From contig JAJTTP010000025.1 in NCBI GenBank assembly GCA_023313575.1, positions 62,001 to 126,000 on the forward strand: DNA of 64,000 nucleotides, written 5' to 3'. Shown here one piece after another: positions 1 to 11,876 of this stretch; within the stretch, counting starts at the first letter, position 1; the number at the start of each line of letters is the position of its first letter. Position numbers and translations under genes: made by a program. The DNA comes from Eutypella sp. D-1. Taxonomy: Eukaryota > Ascomycota > Sordariomycetes > Xylariales > Diatrypaceae. The notes below the pieces were generated by a model. That model had not been told where the DNA came from, did not search any database, and worked only from the letters and a program-made list of their open reading frames with translations.

Positions 1-1853
1 GTTTTTTATTATTTTTTAAGGTTATATTTTAATTTCTGCTTTAATAAATGCTTTATTTTTTAATGCTAAAAAATCCGTAATACCAATATTAAACGTGTTA
101 TCCGTTTAAAGTTTTATAATCCCGAATAGTTTTAAGTTTAATATTAATAAATAAAAGTTAAAAGTTAATAACTTTATATATAATTCCCGTTAATAATGTT
201 TTAAATAAGTTTTAAACCAGTATATACCTAATTTTATAAATTCGTATAATGATTTAATAACATATAATAACGTTTTTTTAAAGTATTTATTTTTTAATTT
301 AATAAATAATTATACGAAAATGGTTCGTTATATCAGTGTTTTAAATTAGGTATATATTATGGTAATATTACGTATTATGATTTTTATTTTTTTAAGCCGT
401 AAAGTAAGGGCTATTATTAAAATAAAATATTAGCTAGTTTATTAAATTATAAATGCATAAATTATAATAAAATTTTTATTAAAATCCTTATAACTTTAAA
501 TAATAAGTTATAACTTTTTATATAATAATAAAATGTTTTTACCTTTTATTTTACGGATTATCTTTAATTTAAAGATTATTATACTTAGGTATATGGTATT
601 ATATATTTTAAATCGTAAAATGCTTTCTTTAAATAAAGCATTTAACTCCTTTAAATCGGAGGCCTTAAATAGTTTTTTTAACGTTATAATCTTTTTATCT
701 GCCTTTAGCTTAAAAGCTAATGTTTTATTATTTTTCTTTTTAATATTAACGTATAAAAAGTTTATACGTACCTTTTCGGTTTTTTTGTCGGGGATAGTTA
801 TCGGCTTTTTTTTTAACTAGGTATAAAGTTTAATATAAAAGCTTTAAAAGGTTATTATACCTTTTATTACTTTCGAGTTTACCGTTACGTTTTTATCAGT
901 AACCGTAATAACTTTAAAAGGTCCTTTTTATCCTTTTTTTTTTATATATAAATACTTCGTTATTTAAAAAAAAAGATCTTAAAAATGTTTTTTAGGTATT
1001 TAGGCTATTCCTAATATTTAATACGTTTTAAACCGATTTTTATGCTTTAATCTTTTTAACTTTTATTATAACCTTTTATATTACTTAAGCTTTTTAGGTT
1101 TATATAAAAGTAAAAAGTAAATTTATATTAATTCGAAAATAAGCTTTAAAAATTAATAAAATAAAGATAAAGCCGTTAAAGTTAGTTATGTTATTAACTG
1201 TTTTTATTATTATTTATAAACGTAATAATTTTAATCTTATACTTTTAAACTTTTCCGTAATAATTTTATAAGCTTTATGTATAAAATTATAATACCTTTT
1301 TATTTTACCGATAAATTAATATATTTTTATTAATACTTAATAATATATAATATTAATAAAGTATGTTTTATTACGGAACTTAATGTTATCGAAATTTATA
1401 TTAACGTTATAAGTTATAATATCCGGGGGTTTTAAGTACGTATCGATTTAGCATTTTTTAAATACGTTTTATATTTTTTTAATTAATATATTCCTTATAA
1501 AACGGGCTATTTAAAATCCGGTAGCTATATCGATAATATAGAAAATAGGTTTTTTATTTAGGTATATTATATTAACGATTATTTTAAAGTTAAAGTTAAC
1601 CTTAAGATCTTTAAAATTAAATTTAAATCTTTAAGGTGCTTTTTTTTTAATTTAGTAATAATGGTAAAACTTGTTAATTTTTTTAAAAATATCGATTTTA
1701 ATATCGTAATTTGTTTTATTTAAAAGGTTATATAATTTATTAACCGATAAATGCTTAAAACGTATATGGATTTTATACAGCTTTATTTCGGTAAAATAAG
1801 TGATATTGTTAAATTTAAACCATAGGTATCCTTATTTTTAAGTAACGTTTATA

Positions 1854-2266
1854 TAACGGCTGGTTTATTCCTAACTATTAGTCCAGTCGAGGGGTTTATA
1901 TTAGCAGAAGTGCTAGGGGTTTTAAATAATAAATAATTACGTTTAGTAATAGTAAAAAAAAAGGTGCTTTAAATAACTAAGTTATATTATAAGCTAATAA
2001 ATTTAAAGATTATTTAAAAAAAAGGTAATAAATATAATTATATATTATTTATATCCTTTATTTTTAATATTAAAATATATAATTATATTAAATCTTTAAA
2101 TCGTAACGGATTTAATTAATACTTTTAAATCCATGGATTATAACGGATCCATGTGTGGCTTTTTTTATAACTTGTTAAGTGTGGCTGGCTTACGTTTTTA
2201 TTCTTTCGGCAGTACCGCTAACGAATAGGGTTACCAGCCCCCACTTGGCCTAGTCAGGCCATAACA
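1854..2266. repeat. LTR-like direct repeat, copy A
   Basis: Shares an almost colinear sequence with 4988-5420: both have the block beginning GGTTTATTCCTAACTATTA near the left edge, the TAAATAATAA..AATTA core, the TTATTCTTTCG block and a right edge ending CATAACA. The differences are mostly C/T and G/A transitions, as RIP would produce. The left edge reads TAACGG here and TGACAG in copy B, and both copies end in CA, so the original was probably a TG..CA long terminal repeat. Paired LTRs are the simplest reading; two independent dispersed repeats is the alternative. No clear target-site duplication was found. Confidence 0.6.
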
Positions 2267-4987
2267 GTTTATTATTACGCCGTCCTTATTAACCAGTTAA
2301 TTAATAACGTTATTAAGGTATATACCGAATCGATCCATGTTTTTAATTAATATTAAAAATGGTATATCTATTTTTATTACATAAAAGTTAATTTAACCAA
2401 ATAAGGTAATAACCGAGATTATACCGAAAAATTTAATAAAAAATCTATTCCCGAAACGGATATTAACTTTTTTTATTTAATTTTTATCCATTTTTAGTTA
2501 TTAATTAAAATATTCTTTTATTAAAATAAAACATTATTCCTTTTTTATAATAAACATTTTAACGGCACCCGTATTTAATATAATCTTTTAAAAAACGCTT
2601 TTAATATATTTGTTTAAAATAAATATAATATTTAATACGTTTTTAATAATAAATGGGGAGGGGTTAATTCGATATTAAAAAAATTAATTAAATAAGTAAA
2701 TAGCTGTTGAATATTAGCCATTATCCGAGTGTTTAAAATATTCCGCGGTATTTTTTTTTTAAGTTCCGAAACGGGTTTATTTTTTTCGTATTTAACGAAA
2801 AAAGCGGTATAACTAATACGGCAAGATATTTTTTTAACCTTTTATTAAGTTTTTATTTCTTTACGTTCTTATTTTAGGTATTTAATAAATTAACATTTTT
2901 CTTTTTTATATATTTAGCATTTACGGCTTTATTATTTATCGGTTTTTTATTTTTAATAATATTTCCCGTTTTTATTATTTCGATAATATTTACGGTTAAC
3001 GTAAAAGGTATTATTTTCGTTATCGTTATTATTATTATTACTGTTTTTATTAGCTATATATTGATTAATTTTTTTTATAACTTTATAAATGCCGATAAAG
3101 GCGCGAAATTTATTTATTAAGTTTTTAAAATAAGTAATAAGTTCGAAAAAAGTATATTAAAATTAAAGAATTATACGGCAGGCTCGGTATATAACGGCGA
3201 TTAATTATTATTTTTTTCGGAAATCGGGCCTTAATATTTTTTAATATAAAAAAAGTTTATTAAATATAATTTAAAATATTTTTAAGTTATTTTTATTTAC
3301 GTTTTTAATTTTAATATTAAAAAAAGTTATAAAAATTTAATTATAATGGTATTAGATTTTATTTTATTCGGTATTAAAATAACGTTTTATAATAAAATAT
3401 ATATCGGTAAATGTTAAATAACGAAAAATGTTATGGAGGAAATATAATATTATATATTTTAATAAGATAATTAAAAATATAACGTAAAATTATGTTTACC
3501 GGATACCGTTAATATAATATACGTTAAGGAAAAAGCGGAACTTATTTTTTAAAATGTTATAAATTTTTTTTATGTAATTATTTTTTTTATTTTAAATTTT
3601 TTTAAATTATTTTATAATAATTAATAAGTATAATTTATTTAAAACATTAATCGGCGGGATAATATAATAAATTTATTTTTATTAATTATTAATAAGTATA
3701 AGTATCCGTTTTAATAATAAGTTAAGTCCTGGGATAAGTTTAAATATTATTTAAAAAAAAGAATTATAACTTTTTAAGGTTTTTACGGGCCCCGGTCCCT
3801 TATTTAGGATAATTATTTAAAAAAGGGGTGGCGCCGAAAACTAATATAGAAACTGTTTAGGTCTTATAATATATAGGTTAATTTGGATTTTTTAAAAAAA
3901 AACGGTCCGGTTATCCCTTTTTATCGTTAAATATGGCTATTTAAAAGGTTATTAATTATTTTTTATTAGCTAAAAGAAATAGCCCGGGTAAGGCGGATAA
4001 GTTAGATAACTGTAAAAATATTTAGGTTAAGGGTATTTAAATTAAGGGTATCTTAAAAGGTATAAATATTAATACGGGTATTTTAAGTTAATATTCCTGG
4101 GAAAAAAAGGTTATATAAATTATACGGGAAAGGGTTATTACGTAAACGAAATAAATTAAAGTTAGGTCCGTTTAAAAGGAGAAAGGTTATTAAGTACCGA
4201 AAAAACGTTTAACATTTTACAGGGATTTAAACGTTTTAAAACCGGGTTAGGGTTTAACGGGGTTATTTATTAAAAAAAAAAAAAAAAAAAAGATGGTTAA
4301 TTTAAATTAAAGGGAAAAAATTAGCGCGCAGTTATAAAAGGCGGGTTAACGGGAGTTATTATTTTTTATAATATAATTTATGCCGTTAAAGTTTTTAGTT
4401 ATTACTGGGATTTACCGGGCGGTTTTATAAATATTCCGAGCTATAAATTAAAATAAATAAATAATTTATAAGTTTATAAATAAATTAATCTTTATTCCGT
4501 ATTATAAATTAAAACCTTTTATATTAAAGCGTTAAATTATCGGCTTTTTATTAATTTAAATTTTTTAAAATTTTATACCGGAAATTTAAGTTATATAATA
4601 AAATTAGCTAATGCTGTTACGAAATTAGTATTATATTTTTTAATATATACGCCTTTTTATATTAATGTAATTTTTAATTTAAACCGAAACGTTTTTAATA
4701 TAGTTTTAAAATTTCTTTTTATAAATTTTTAAAAATAGTTTTAATATTATTTAAAGGTTTTTTTAATTATCCGGCTAATTTTTAACCTGTTATTAATTTC
4801 TTTAAAATCATCGATAATTAATAACGTTTATGTTATTTTTTAAAAGTTAATAGCTTATATTAGGTTAAATTTTATCCAGGTTATAATTATAAGGTTAAAA
4901 AATAAGACGAATAAAGTAATATGTTTTTATAAGTGATTAAAAAGTTATAATAACGTGTTTTTAATTTTTTTTATTTTATTTTACGTG
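2267..4987. mobile_element. Degenerate interior between LTR-like repeats
   Basis: About 2.7 kb separates the two LTR-like copies. No reading frame, primer-binding site, polypurine tract or protease/RT/integrase motif can be recognised. The segment at about 3.72-4.30 kb is more purine-rich and less uniformly AT than the rest. The length is short for a full Ty3 or Ty1 element, so this would be a non-autonomous or internally deleted element mutated beyond recognition. Orientation cannot be told. Confidence 0.4.
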
Positions 4988-5420
4988 TGACAGCTGGTTT
5001 ATTCCTAACTATTAATCCAGTCGAAGGGTTTATATTAACAGGAATGCTAAGGTTTTAAATAATAAGTAATTACATTTGGTAATAAAAAAAAAATGCTTTA
5101 AATAATTAAGTTATATTATAAATTAATAAGCTTAAAGATTATTTAAAAAAAAAGGTAATAAATGTAATTATATACTATTTATATCCTTTATTCTTAATAT
5201 TAAAATGTGTAGTTATTATTAAATTTTTAAGATAGCTGGTTATCCTAGCTATTTTAGATTATTAGGATAGCTAGCTATTTTAGCTATCCTTTTTATCACG
5301 TGATTTGGACGTGGCTGACCTATTGTGGCTGGGTTTTTTTAAAAGCCTTATTCTTTCGAATGGGATCGTGATTCGTTATTGGCCCCATTTGGCCTTTTAT
5401 GACTTAACCAGGTCATAACA
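4988..5420. repeat. LTR-like direct repeat, copy B, with a palindromic insert
   Basis: Second copy of the repeat at 1854-2266, beginning TGACAGCTGG and ending GGTCATAACA. It differs from copy A by transitions and by a segment at about 5231-5310 with no counterpart in copy A. That segment is rich in AGCTAT/ATAGCT palindromes, including a hairpin with arms AGGATAGCT and AGCTATCCT. Confidence 0.6.
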
Positions 5421-5840
5421 TTACGTTAATATTTATTAAAAGGTTCCGGTATAAGGTTATTTTTTAATAGCTTTTAAAAATTTGGCTTATTGCTGATTAT
5501 CCGATATAATAAGTAATAAGGGTGGTTTTAATAATAATAATAATATTAATAAATATAAAAAGGGAATGTTATATAATAATATAAGTAAAAAAAAAAGTTA
5601 TTATTATCCGTTATAAAAACGGACGGGGGAAAGTAATAATAAAGATTTATTAATAATATTAACGTAAAAAGATTTTTAAATTATTACGATAATAATTTTT
5701 TTAATTTTATTAATTTATGTTATTATATTTATTTAATAATATTAATTAATGTTAATAAATACGTACGTAAAAGAAAAAGATAATAATAAAATAAAAGGTG
5801 GTAAAATTAGTATTATATTTTGGTTTAAAGTTTACTGTTT

Positions 5841-6556
5841 ATTTATAAAGGATATGGGCAAAGCCTATATCTTTTATATAAACGGGAGATAGGTACATAG
5901 GTACTTCCTACTGGTATGTGGGTCCATACCAGTGACCAATAACAACCAACATAACAAGATTGGTCAAACCAGCGTTCTGTCCTGGCTTCATACCGTTATA
6001 ATAGGAGATGTGGTGGCATTGATTTTAAAATGCGCCCAGGGTGCGAAGTGGTTGGGGCATAAAGGGGTGGTTGACTTAGATGCCTTGTCCCTCGAAGTGG
6101 AATATGGTCATTTCTAAACCCTCAAAACCACATGGCATACTACCATTCCTAAGGCTACAGCCATAGGAGATTTTCCCATTTACCAAACTGTTCCCAACGG
6201 GAGCAAATCGGAGGAGACTCAGTGCACTACTGAGAGATAGCTAAAATACTCCGTATAGGTGTAATCGGTGGTATTTAGGGCAACAGCCTGCACTACTGAC
6301 GCGGATGAAGGAATGCCTCGACGTAGGGATAGACGCCTGCTAATGGTGTGACGCTAAGGTGTAGGACTAGATGAGTCGTGGAAGTTCCTACCATTATCCC
6401 GTTCGACTCTAAATAGGGTATTTTGTCAAAATCATACACTCTGCGGAAACGTTGTGCACATGTATTGGGTCGACGAGATAAAATTCTTGATGAGTACGGA
6501 ATTACAATCATAGGACCAGTATTTGTGCCTTGCGTACCTCCTCCAGTTGCAAACGC
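5841..6556. other. RIP boundary and intergenic spacer
   Basis: Transition from the RIP block into normal-composition DNA. Two short inverted repeats mark the boundary: an imperfect one around GGATATGGG/CCTATATC at about 5848-5876, and a perfect 7-bp-arm one (TGGTATG..CATACCA) at about 5911-5930. Open frames here (for example 5932-6117) look non-coding. The 3' end of the next minus-strand gene lies just downstream. Confidence 0.5.
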
Positions 6557-9262
6557 TCAGGTCCTCCGCATTTTACCAATCTGGCTCACACTAGCTACCG
6601 CTTTCCTGACTATATTATTATTTCGTGCAATAGCTCTCCTCCTAATACCACGCGTATCGTCGAAACGTGCATTGCCCGTCCATATCAGATCGACGCCGGT
6701 CAGTCCGCTTAAGTCGAGCCGTTCAGGGTGTCGCAGCGTTATCGTCCATTGAGTAAATGGAGTGGGCTTTGCATGGTCAGCACTAGGCCAAGAACCGTAA
6801 ATGTGCGTGTCGCCTTGGTCGCCGGATTCGGTGAGATCATACGAGAACCGTACGCTCCTGGGGAGGCTGGTAAAGTGAAAGACTTCCCCATCTTGAATAT
6901 CTGCATAGACACCTGATGTCGATATCTGGATATCTACCGCAACCTTGCCATCCCGTACTGCGTCCGGCCTAGGGACCACTCCGCGCAAGACTACATCTAG
7001 ACCGTCCAACCGAAAATGGGAGCCCTCGATGAAGACACTGGCAAAGTCCACAGCCTTGTTGAGGGCGTCGCTAGGTGCAAGGGTGAATCTGGCGCTATGA
7101 GTATCGCTGCGAAGGCCTTGGATCATCGTCTGGGCATAATCGGCTGGGAGCTAAAAGTTTGGTCAGCTGCTAATACCGCAACTTTAGAATCTAGGGAGGC
7201 TGACATCCTTGGAGTGCACAATGTATTTGAACGCTATAAGTGACATTTAGCTATTGCGAAGCGGAACGATGCAGAGATGACGTACGTTGGAAGTCAGTGG
7301 AATATCGCGAGCTGGCAGTCTCAACCTCAGTATCAATGAAGAAGAGATCTGCACGAAAGTCCGCCGTTGACTTTTCGGAATCGAGGACAACCTGGCTGTC
7401 TTCCAAGGCCCAGTACTTGTACGCCCAAACCAGATTGCGCATTTCGATTACGAGGCTTGTTCGCATGGTGAGGAAGCGATCAAAGAATTTAGCTTCTGCT
7501 TGCGCATAAATCTCCTCTTGACCCGTATAGTTATCTCTTAGCTCCTTGAGAGCCTTAATATCCTTGTCGCAGAGGATAACATTCATCTCGGCCTGGACGT
7601 ACTCTTGCCCAGACTTGACAGCTTCGGCCTCTACCTGAGCTAGTTGCTTCCCATTGATGGCATGCTTCCTCAGAGCCAAGCGATATTCGCTAGCGCCCTC
7701 AATCTGTTGGTTAACAGCAAATTGCATCTGCTCATCAGATTCCAGGACCCACCGATCCCATGCGGCAAGAGTAACAATGAGCGCGGCATTCTCGTCGCCT
7801 TGGCTAGTGCCCGAAATATCAGCGATGGCTGGAATGTCAGCATCTGGGTTGGCCTCCAGCTCGTGTATCGCTCGGACAACCCCATCCACGGCGGAATATA
7901 TCTTGTCGAGAGCTTTCATGCAGTTCGCAAGCGTCTCCAGGGTCTCTGATTTCAGTGAAGCGTCCTGTTCGGTTTTCTCTCCTTCTTTCACCTCGCCAAT
8001 GGCATCGATGGCATCGAAAAAGCCTCTGGGATCCCCTTCACATAACTTACCTATACCAAATGCGAAGTCTGGATTCTCGTTAGCTAAAGTGGGGATTTCA
8101 CGGGAAGGACTATAGTGGTCGATGGTTTGACGTACCGGTGACCCCCTTGAAAATATGATAGAGGGCGAGAAACACCTGTGAAGTGTTCCATGCTATCAAG
8201 CCCCTTTCAAATGCTTTCTTCGCTTCATGCAATTCCTTTGTATCACGCGAAAACTGCTCGAGGCATTCGCTAGCCACCTCCTGTGCATCCACAGATTTAG
8301 TATAGGTGGAGTTTCTCAGGAACCTAAGAGCCGTCCTCCTATTCACGGCCTGTTGTAGCATGACGTCCCACGCTTGCTTCTGAATATCCAAGGTGCCTTT
8401 TTTGTCTTGGAAACGATGGTACTGTTCTTCAAAATCGGAGACGGCATCCAGCGCATCATGTACGGTGGCCTTGTAGCTCGCGAGAATCAATGTAGGAGCA
8501 TAGTTCGCGTTAGGCCCCGCCATGGCCTGCGCGGCAAGCTGCTGGCCCAGAGCCGCTGCTTGCGCATTTATCTCATGGTGCGTAGGCGGATGGGCGGTAA
8601 CAGTTGCTACATAAGCGCAGAGCGAGATTGCGATGGATGTATTACGCCAGAACAGCGCTTGGGCAATGCGAAGTTGCGTCTCCAGACTTGCTTGGAACTC
8701 CTCGTTCGTGACAGCGGCGAAGTCAGTCACGTACTCAGTATGTACCGTGTCCGGCTGGACAGTCAAGAAAACTCCGGCGTTTCCCGTCTCCAAACCCAGC
8801 GCCAAGGGAATAGGTTCAGATGTCCCACTGGAAACCGTGATCGGTTGGTCAAGCATGGACGAGTAAATCCAGACCACACAGCCGGCATTCCCATTTGTGA
8901 CAAACTTCAGGTTTATTGGATTATCCGCTGTGATAACCCTCGCCACTATCTGTATCAAGCCATATGCAGGCGGCGAGATGACGGTTTCTTGCTCCGTGAA
9001 TGCAAGGACATCGGTATACAGGTATAGCATATTTGCAGGCGTGCTGAGAACAGTGGATGCATCGAGATATACATCGCGTCGAATATCGGTTTCCTGCTCC
9101 ATTTCATGAGTGAGCCTCCAAGTGAGAGATGTCTAGACGAGGCTTGCTTACCTCGTCCACTTTCTTTCGGTTGGTTCTGGAAGGAATTGTTGCTACCACA
9201 TCACCATTGGCATATTTCTGCCACTTGTTAGGGGAATTGGGAGGGGGTACAACGTTGTTCAT
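6557..9262 (-). CDS. 829-aa coiled-coil protein with beta-rich ends (function unknown)
   Basis: I do not recognise the family with certainty. Five exons join in frame: 9262-9152, 9093-8136, 8083-7286, 7233-7205 and 7150-6557, with introns of 58, 52, 52 and 54 nt. The start is the ATG of MNNVVPPPNSPNKW; an upstream ATG at 9322 is possible. Residues about 40-160 look beta-rich, with motifs such as GCVVWIYSS. A long helical, coiled-coil-like middle (about 165-620) includes a moderately hydrophobic stretch near SIAISLCAYVATVTA. The last 200 residues are again beta-rich, with PFTQWTITL and LDLSGLTGVDLIW. That tail resembles the C-terminal beta domain of bacterial Tc-complex A subunits, but this is a weak impression. 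No signal peptide is visible. The gene lies 545 bp downstream of, and on the same strand as, the P47-like gene. A GTAAGT inside exon 3 could give alternative splicing. Confidence 0.65.
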
Positions 9263-9806
9263 CGCTATTGTAGAAGGCGTATGCTGTTTTGATATAATGA
9301 AGCAGGATGCCAGCCTTGCCAAAGTAGCCGTGATCAGTATGGTTATTCATCTAGTACAATAGTAGCGTTGTTAGAGATGTCTATCGATGTATTTAAACTG
9401 CGTTGGATAACTCCTTCCCCTAAGCCACTTCCGTCATCCTGCAGCCCGGCATAGAACTGTCTTGTTTTCCATCTGACTTTGCGGGGTATGCCGTGCAATA
9501 TTTGGGTGTGGTGTGTCTCTCGTTACATTCTATGAGATATTACACATGTGGACAAGAAGACATTAGGAAAGGATCGGGCACATCGGGTCAGGTACATGCA
9601 TGCGCCCGTACGTATCATGGTCATTCATCCATTGAGTAGTCGTAAATATGGGGTACATATACCTCCCCGATGCAGCTCATTAATGCAAAGTGCCCGACAT
9701 ATCCCGGACCAGTGTGCAGCCTATCTGTAACCCTCCATCTTTGGCCATAGCACCCTCGATGAGATCGTTACATGCCCAATTCCCTATCCCTAGATTGACC
9801 AGCGAG
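9263..9806. other. Intergenic spacer between two tandem minus-strand genes
   Basis: Contains the presumed promoter of the 829-aa gene and the 3' end region of the P47-like gene. I see no RNA gene or repeat here. Confidence 0.5.
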
Positions 9807-11876
9807 TCAAACATTCTCCTTGTAGCTGGCCTCGATCATAAGATCTCCAGCGTCGTTGAAGACGGGTGACTTGTAAAGAAACGTGCCCCCACCTGGAATG
9901 ACGAACCGAGATGAGCTTCTGAGATCATTCTGTAGCATCAGTTCCTTTTCGCCGAAATTGACATTGTTGATCGAGTTCATTAGACTAGTCTTCAAGTCTC
10001 CCACCATGCCTTTTATAGAGTCGAGTGAACCCCAGCCTCCATTCGACGAGCTATATGTTGGCTCATCCGATTCGATGTGAAAGGCCTTGCTCAGATCATC
10101 CGGGAGACCGAGAGAGATTTCAAGGCCCCCGTCTTCCACCGGGCTGAGGGTGATATCGGTACTCCAGCTTATCCAAACGTGTATTCTGTTCGAGTCCATT
10201 CTCAGTAACAGTTTCCTAGCAATAGACGAGCTCCTCGGTATGAAGCATAACTGGGTACTGACCCGTAACGATATGACCACAGAGATGGATAGATCTTGCC
10301 GCCGGCCTCGGACTTGATCCTGATGTCTGTTTTGCCGCCGGCCTCGATTACATTGGACCCGGCTCGTGTTTTTAGTCTGTTCTCAGTAGAGCCCGTATGG
10401 GATGTTAATGTATGCGACGTACGCCACAGCTCGCACGAAGCTACTCACAAGTGATGTCCACTTTGGCATACGCCGCCTTGTCCTGCCAACTGTCTTTGAA
10501 GGCCTGCTCACTCTCCTTCGGAGCCCAGATCCACTCCATAACATCATCAGGATTCACCTTCCAGGAGTAGAATCCCGAGTTGTTTGAATGGCGACTCGGA
10601 TCACCCATCCCAATTTCCCAGTTTACCGTCAGGACTGGGCTAGATGGCTGCGCTTTATTGACCCACGCATAGGTGTACTGATTGAAGATCTGTAGAAGTG
10701 GCTGGGTGGACGGTGGGGTGAATCCTCGCAGTAGATACCTATCCCACAGTATGTTTCGTCCAATGCACATGGTTCCATCCATGTCTCCCGATACATAGTT
10801 TCCAGAGTAATCTAGAACTGCGACATCTGGGAAGCTCGCATGATCGGTCATCTGCAGGTAAAGCAGCATGTTGCTATCACCTTTTCCGATTCCTTCCTCC
10901 GGCTTCGTCTTACCCGGAGCGATATACTCGTAAGTTTGGAATTTCAACGCTGTTGGTGGGAAGCTTGGGGCCACCTCGTTGACAGATCCTGGATTCTGCG
11001 TTCTCAATCCATAGGCGAGTGTGCGCTTTTCTCTTTCTCGCATGACACTGTCTTCCGCAACGACGTACCAATGAGCCAACACACCACCTAGATATATTCG
11101 CTCATCACCATTCAAGTCGTAGCCCTGAAAGTCACTATCTTCGAAGCTGCGGGGTATTAATAATTCATAATGGCGAGGCCGCAAACCAGAATAGAGGTAC
11201 TCACTTGAAGCTCATTATCTTGCTTTCTGCAATGAAGGTCAGCTTCATGGTCATATCAAAGGAATAGGGTTCTCCGACCGTTGAATTCAAGAAACAACGA
11301 CCTGATCGAAAAGTCTCCTGGCTGGTTGATAGTCTTCCTCGCCCGCTTATCCTCGTCCGAACCTTCTTCGATGTCCATCTCGTTGATTTCTACACCGAAA
11401 GCGATTGTCCACCCACGTACATCGATCGGGTCCCTTGTAGAGTACCAATCTGTCAGCTAGATACTGGGGTATTCAGTGGCCTACCACCTAGAGATGGAAC
11501 TATCCTGACTGACCTATTTTCCCCAACCAGGAACTGAAGTGTTCCAGAAGAAAATGTGACGAAATACTCGGCATCCTTTCGGGTTGGGCCCGTAACCTTT
11601 AACGAGATTCTGGACTGTTCAATCGTGGCGGAAAGGGTACTAACGCCTGCAAAAGTGGCTTCCACCTGGGTCATCTTGTCATCCTGCTTAAGCAAATTTG
11701 CTATAGCCTTGTTGATGCCCCGTTGGGATACTGCAGCAATCTGCCAGAGACCAATCGTCAGACATTCGTGTTTAGAGCTCCCAACTGTTTAATTACTTAG
11801 TTACCTCTGAGAATTCCCCTTTTGGCGTCTTCAAAGACGACTGCAAGCGCTTGCTCGTTTCTGTTTCGGCCATCAT
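9807..11876 (-). CDS. P47/OrfX-like (TULIP-fold) protein, 569 aa
   Basis: Seven exons join in frame: 11876-11805, 11740-11510, 11456-11279, 11226-11205, 11146-10449, 10362-10263 and 10215-9807. The fourth exon is only 22 nt. Several introns start GTC rather than GTA, and the exon 2/3 junction is the least certain. Motifs recall the Clostridium P47/OrfX family, a TULIP-type lipid-binding fold: an early AAVSQRGINKAI, VRGWTIAFGVEIN, YLGGVLAHWYVVAED, and a C-terminal GGGTFLYKSPVFNDAGDL followed by a final beta strand. Bacterial members sit in orfX/p47 clusters beside clostridial neurotoxins; fungal homologues exist but I know of no assigned role. No signal peptide or membrane segment is seen. All exon phases close, so the gene looks intact. 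Its tandem neighbour at 6557-9262 suggests the two may act together, which is inference. Confidence 0.65.

Larger units (their letters stand above)
1..5840. repeat. AT-rich, RIP-degraded repeat block
   Basis: Sequence is dominated by T, A and the dinucleotide TpA, while CpA and TpG are scarce and CpG survives, which is the footprint of repeat-induced point mutation acting on duplicated DNA in ascomycetes. No credible gene is present; the longest open frames (such as 533-820) are low-complexity. Two related segments at 1854-2266 and 4988-5420 show that at least part of the block was a repeat. A run of about 20 A lies near 4271-4292. Composition changes to ordinary 45-50 percent GC at about 5.84-5.94 kb. 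The rest (1-1853 and 5421-5840) holds nothing I can identify. Confidence 0.85.

Noticed and set aside
533..820. 95-residue open frame in the AT-rich block
   Set aside because: Composition-driven Phe/Leu/Ile/Lys sequence with no motif, inside RIP DNA where stop codons are mostly TAA/TAG by chance spacing.
8040..8075. Possible extra intron starting at GTAAGT in exon 3 of the 829-aa gene
   Set aside because: The frame is open through it and no acceptor at a sensible distance keeps the frame; kept only as possible alternative splicing.
11279..11330. Apparent frameshift in the P47-like gene
   Set aside because: The frame is restored by a 52-nt intron at 11227-11278 with a CTGAC branch site and TTGCAG acceptor, so no shift is needed.
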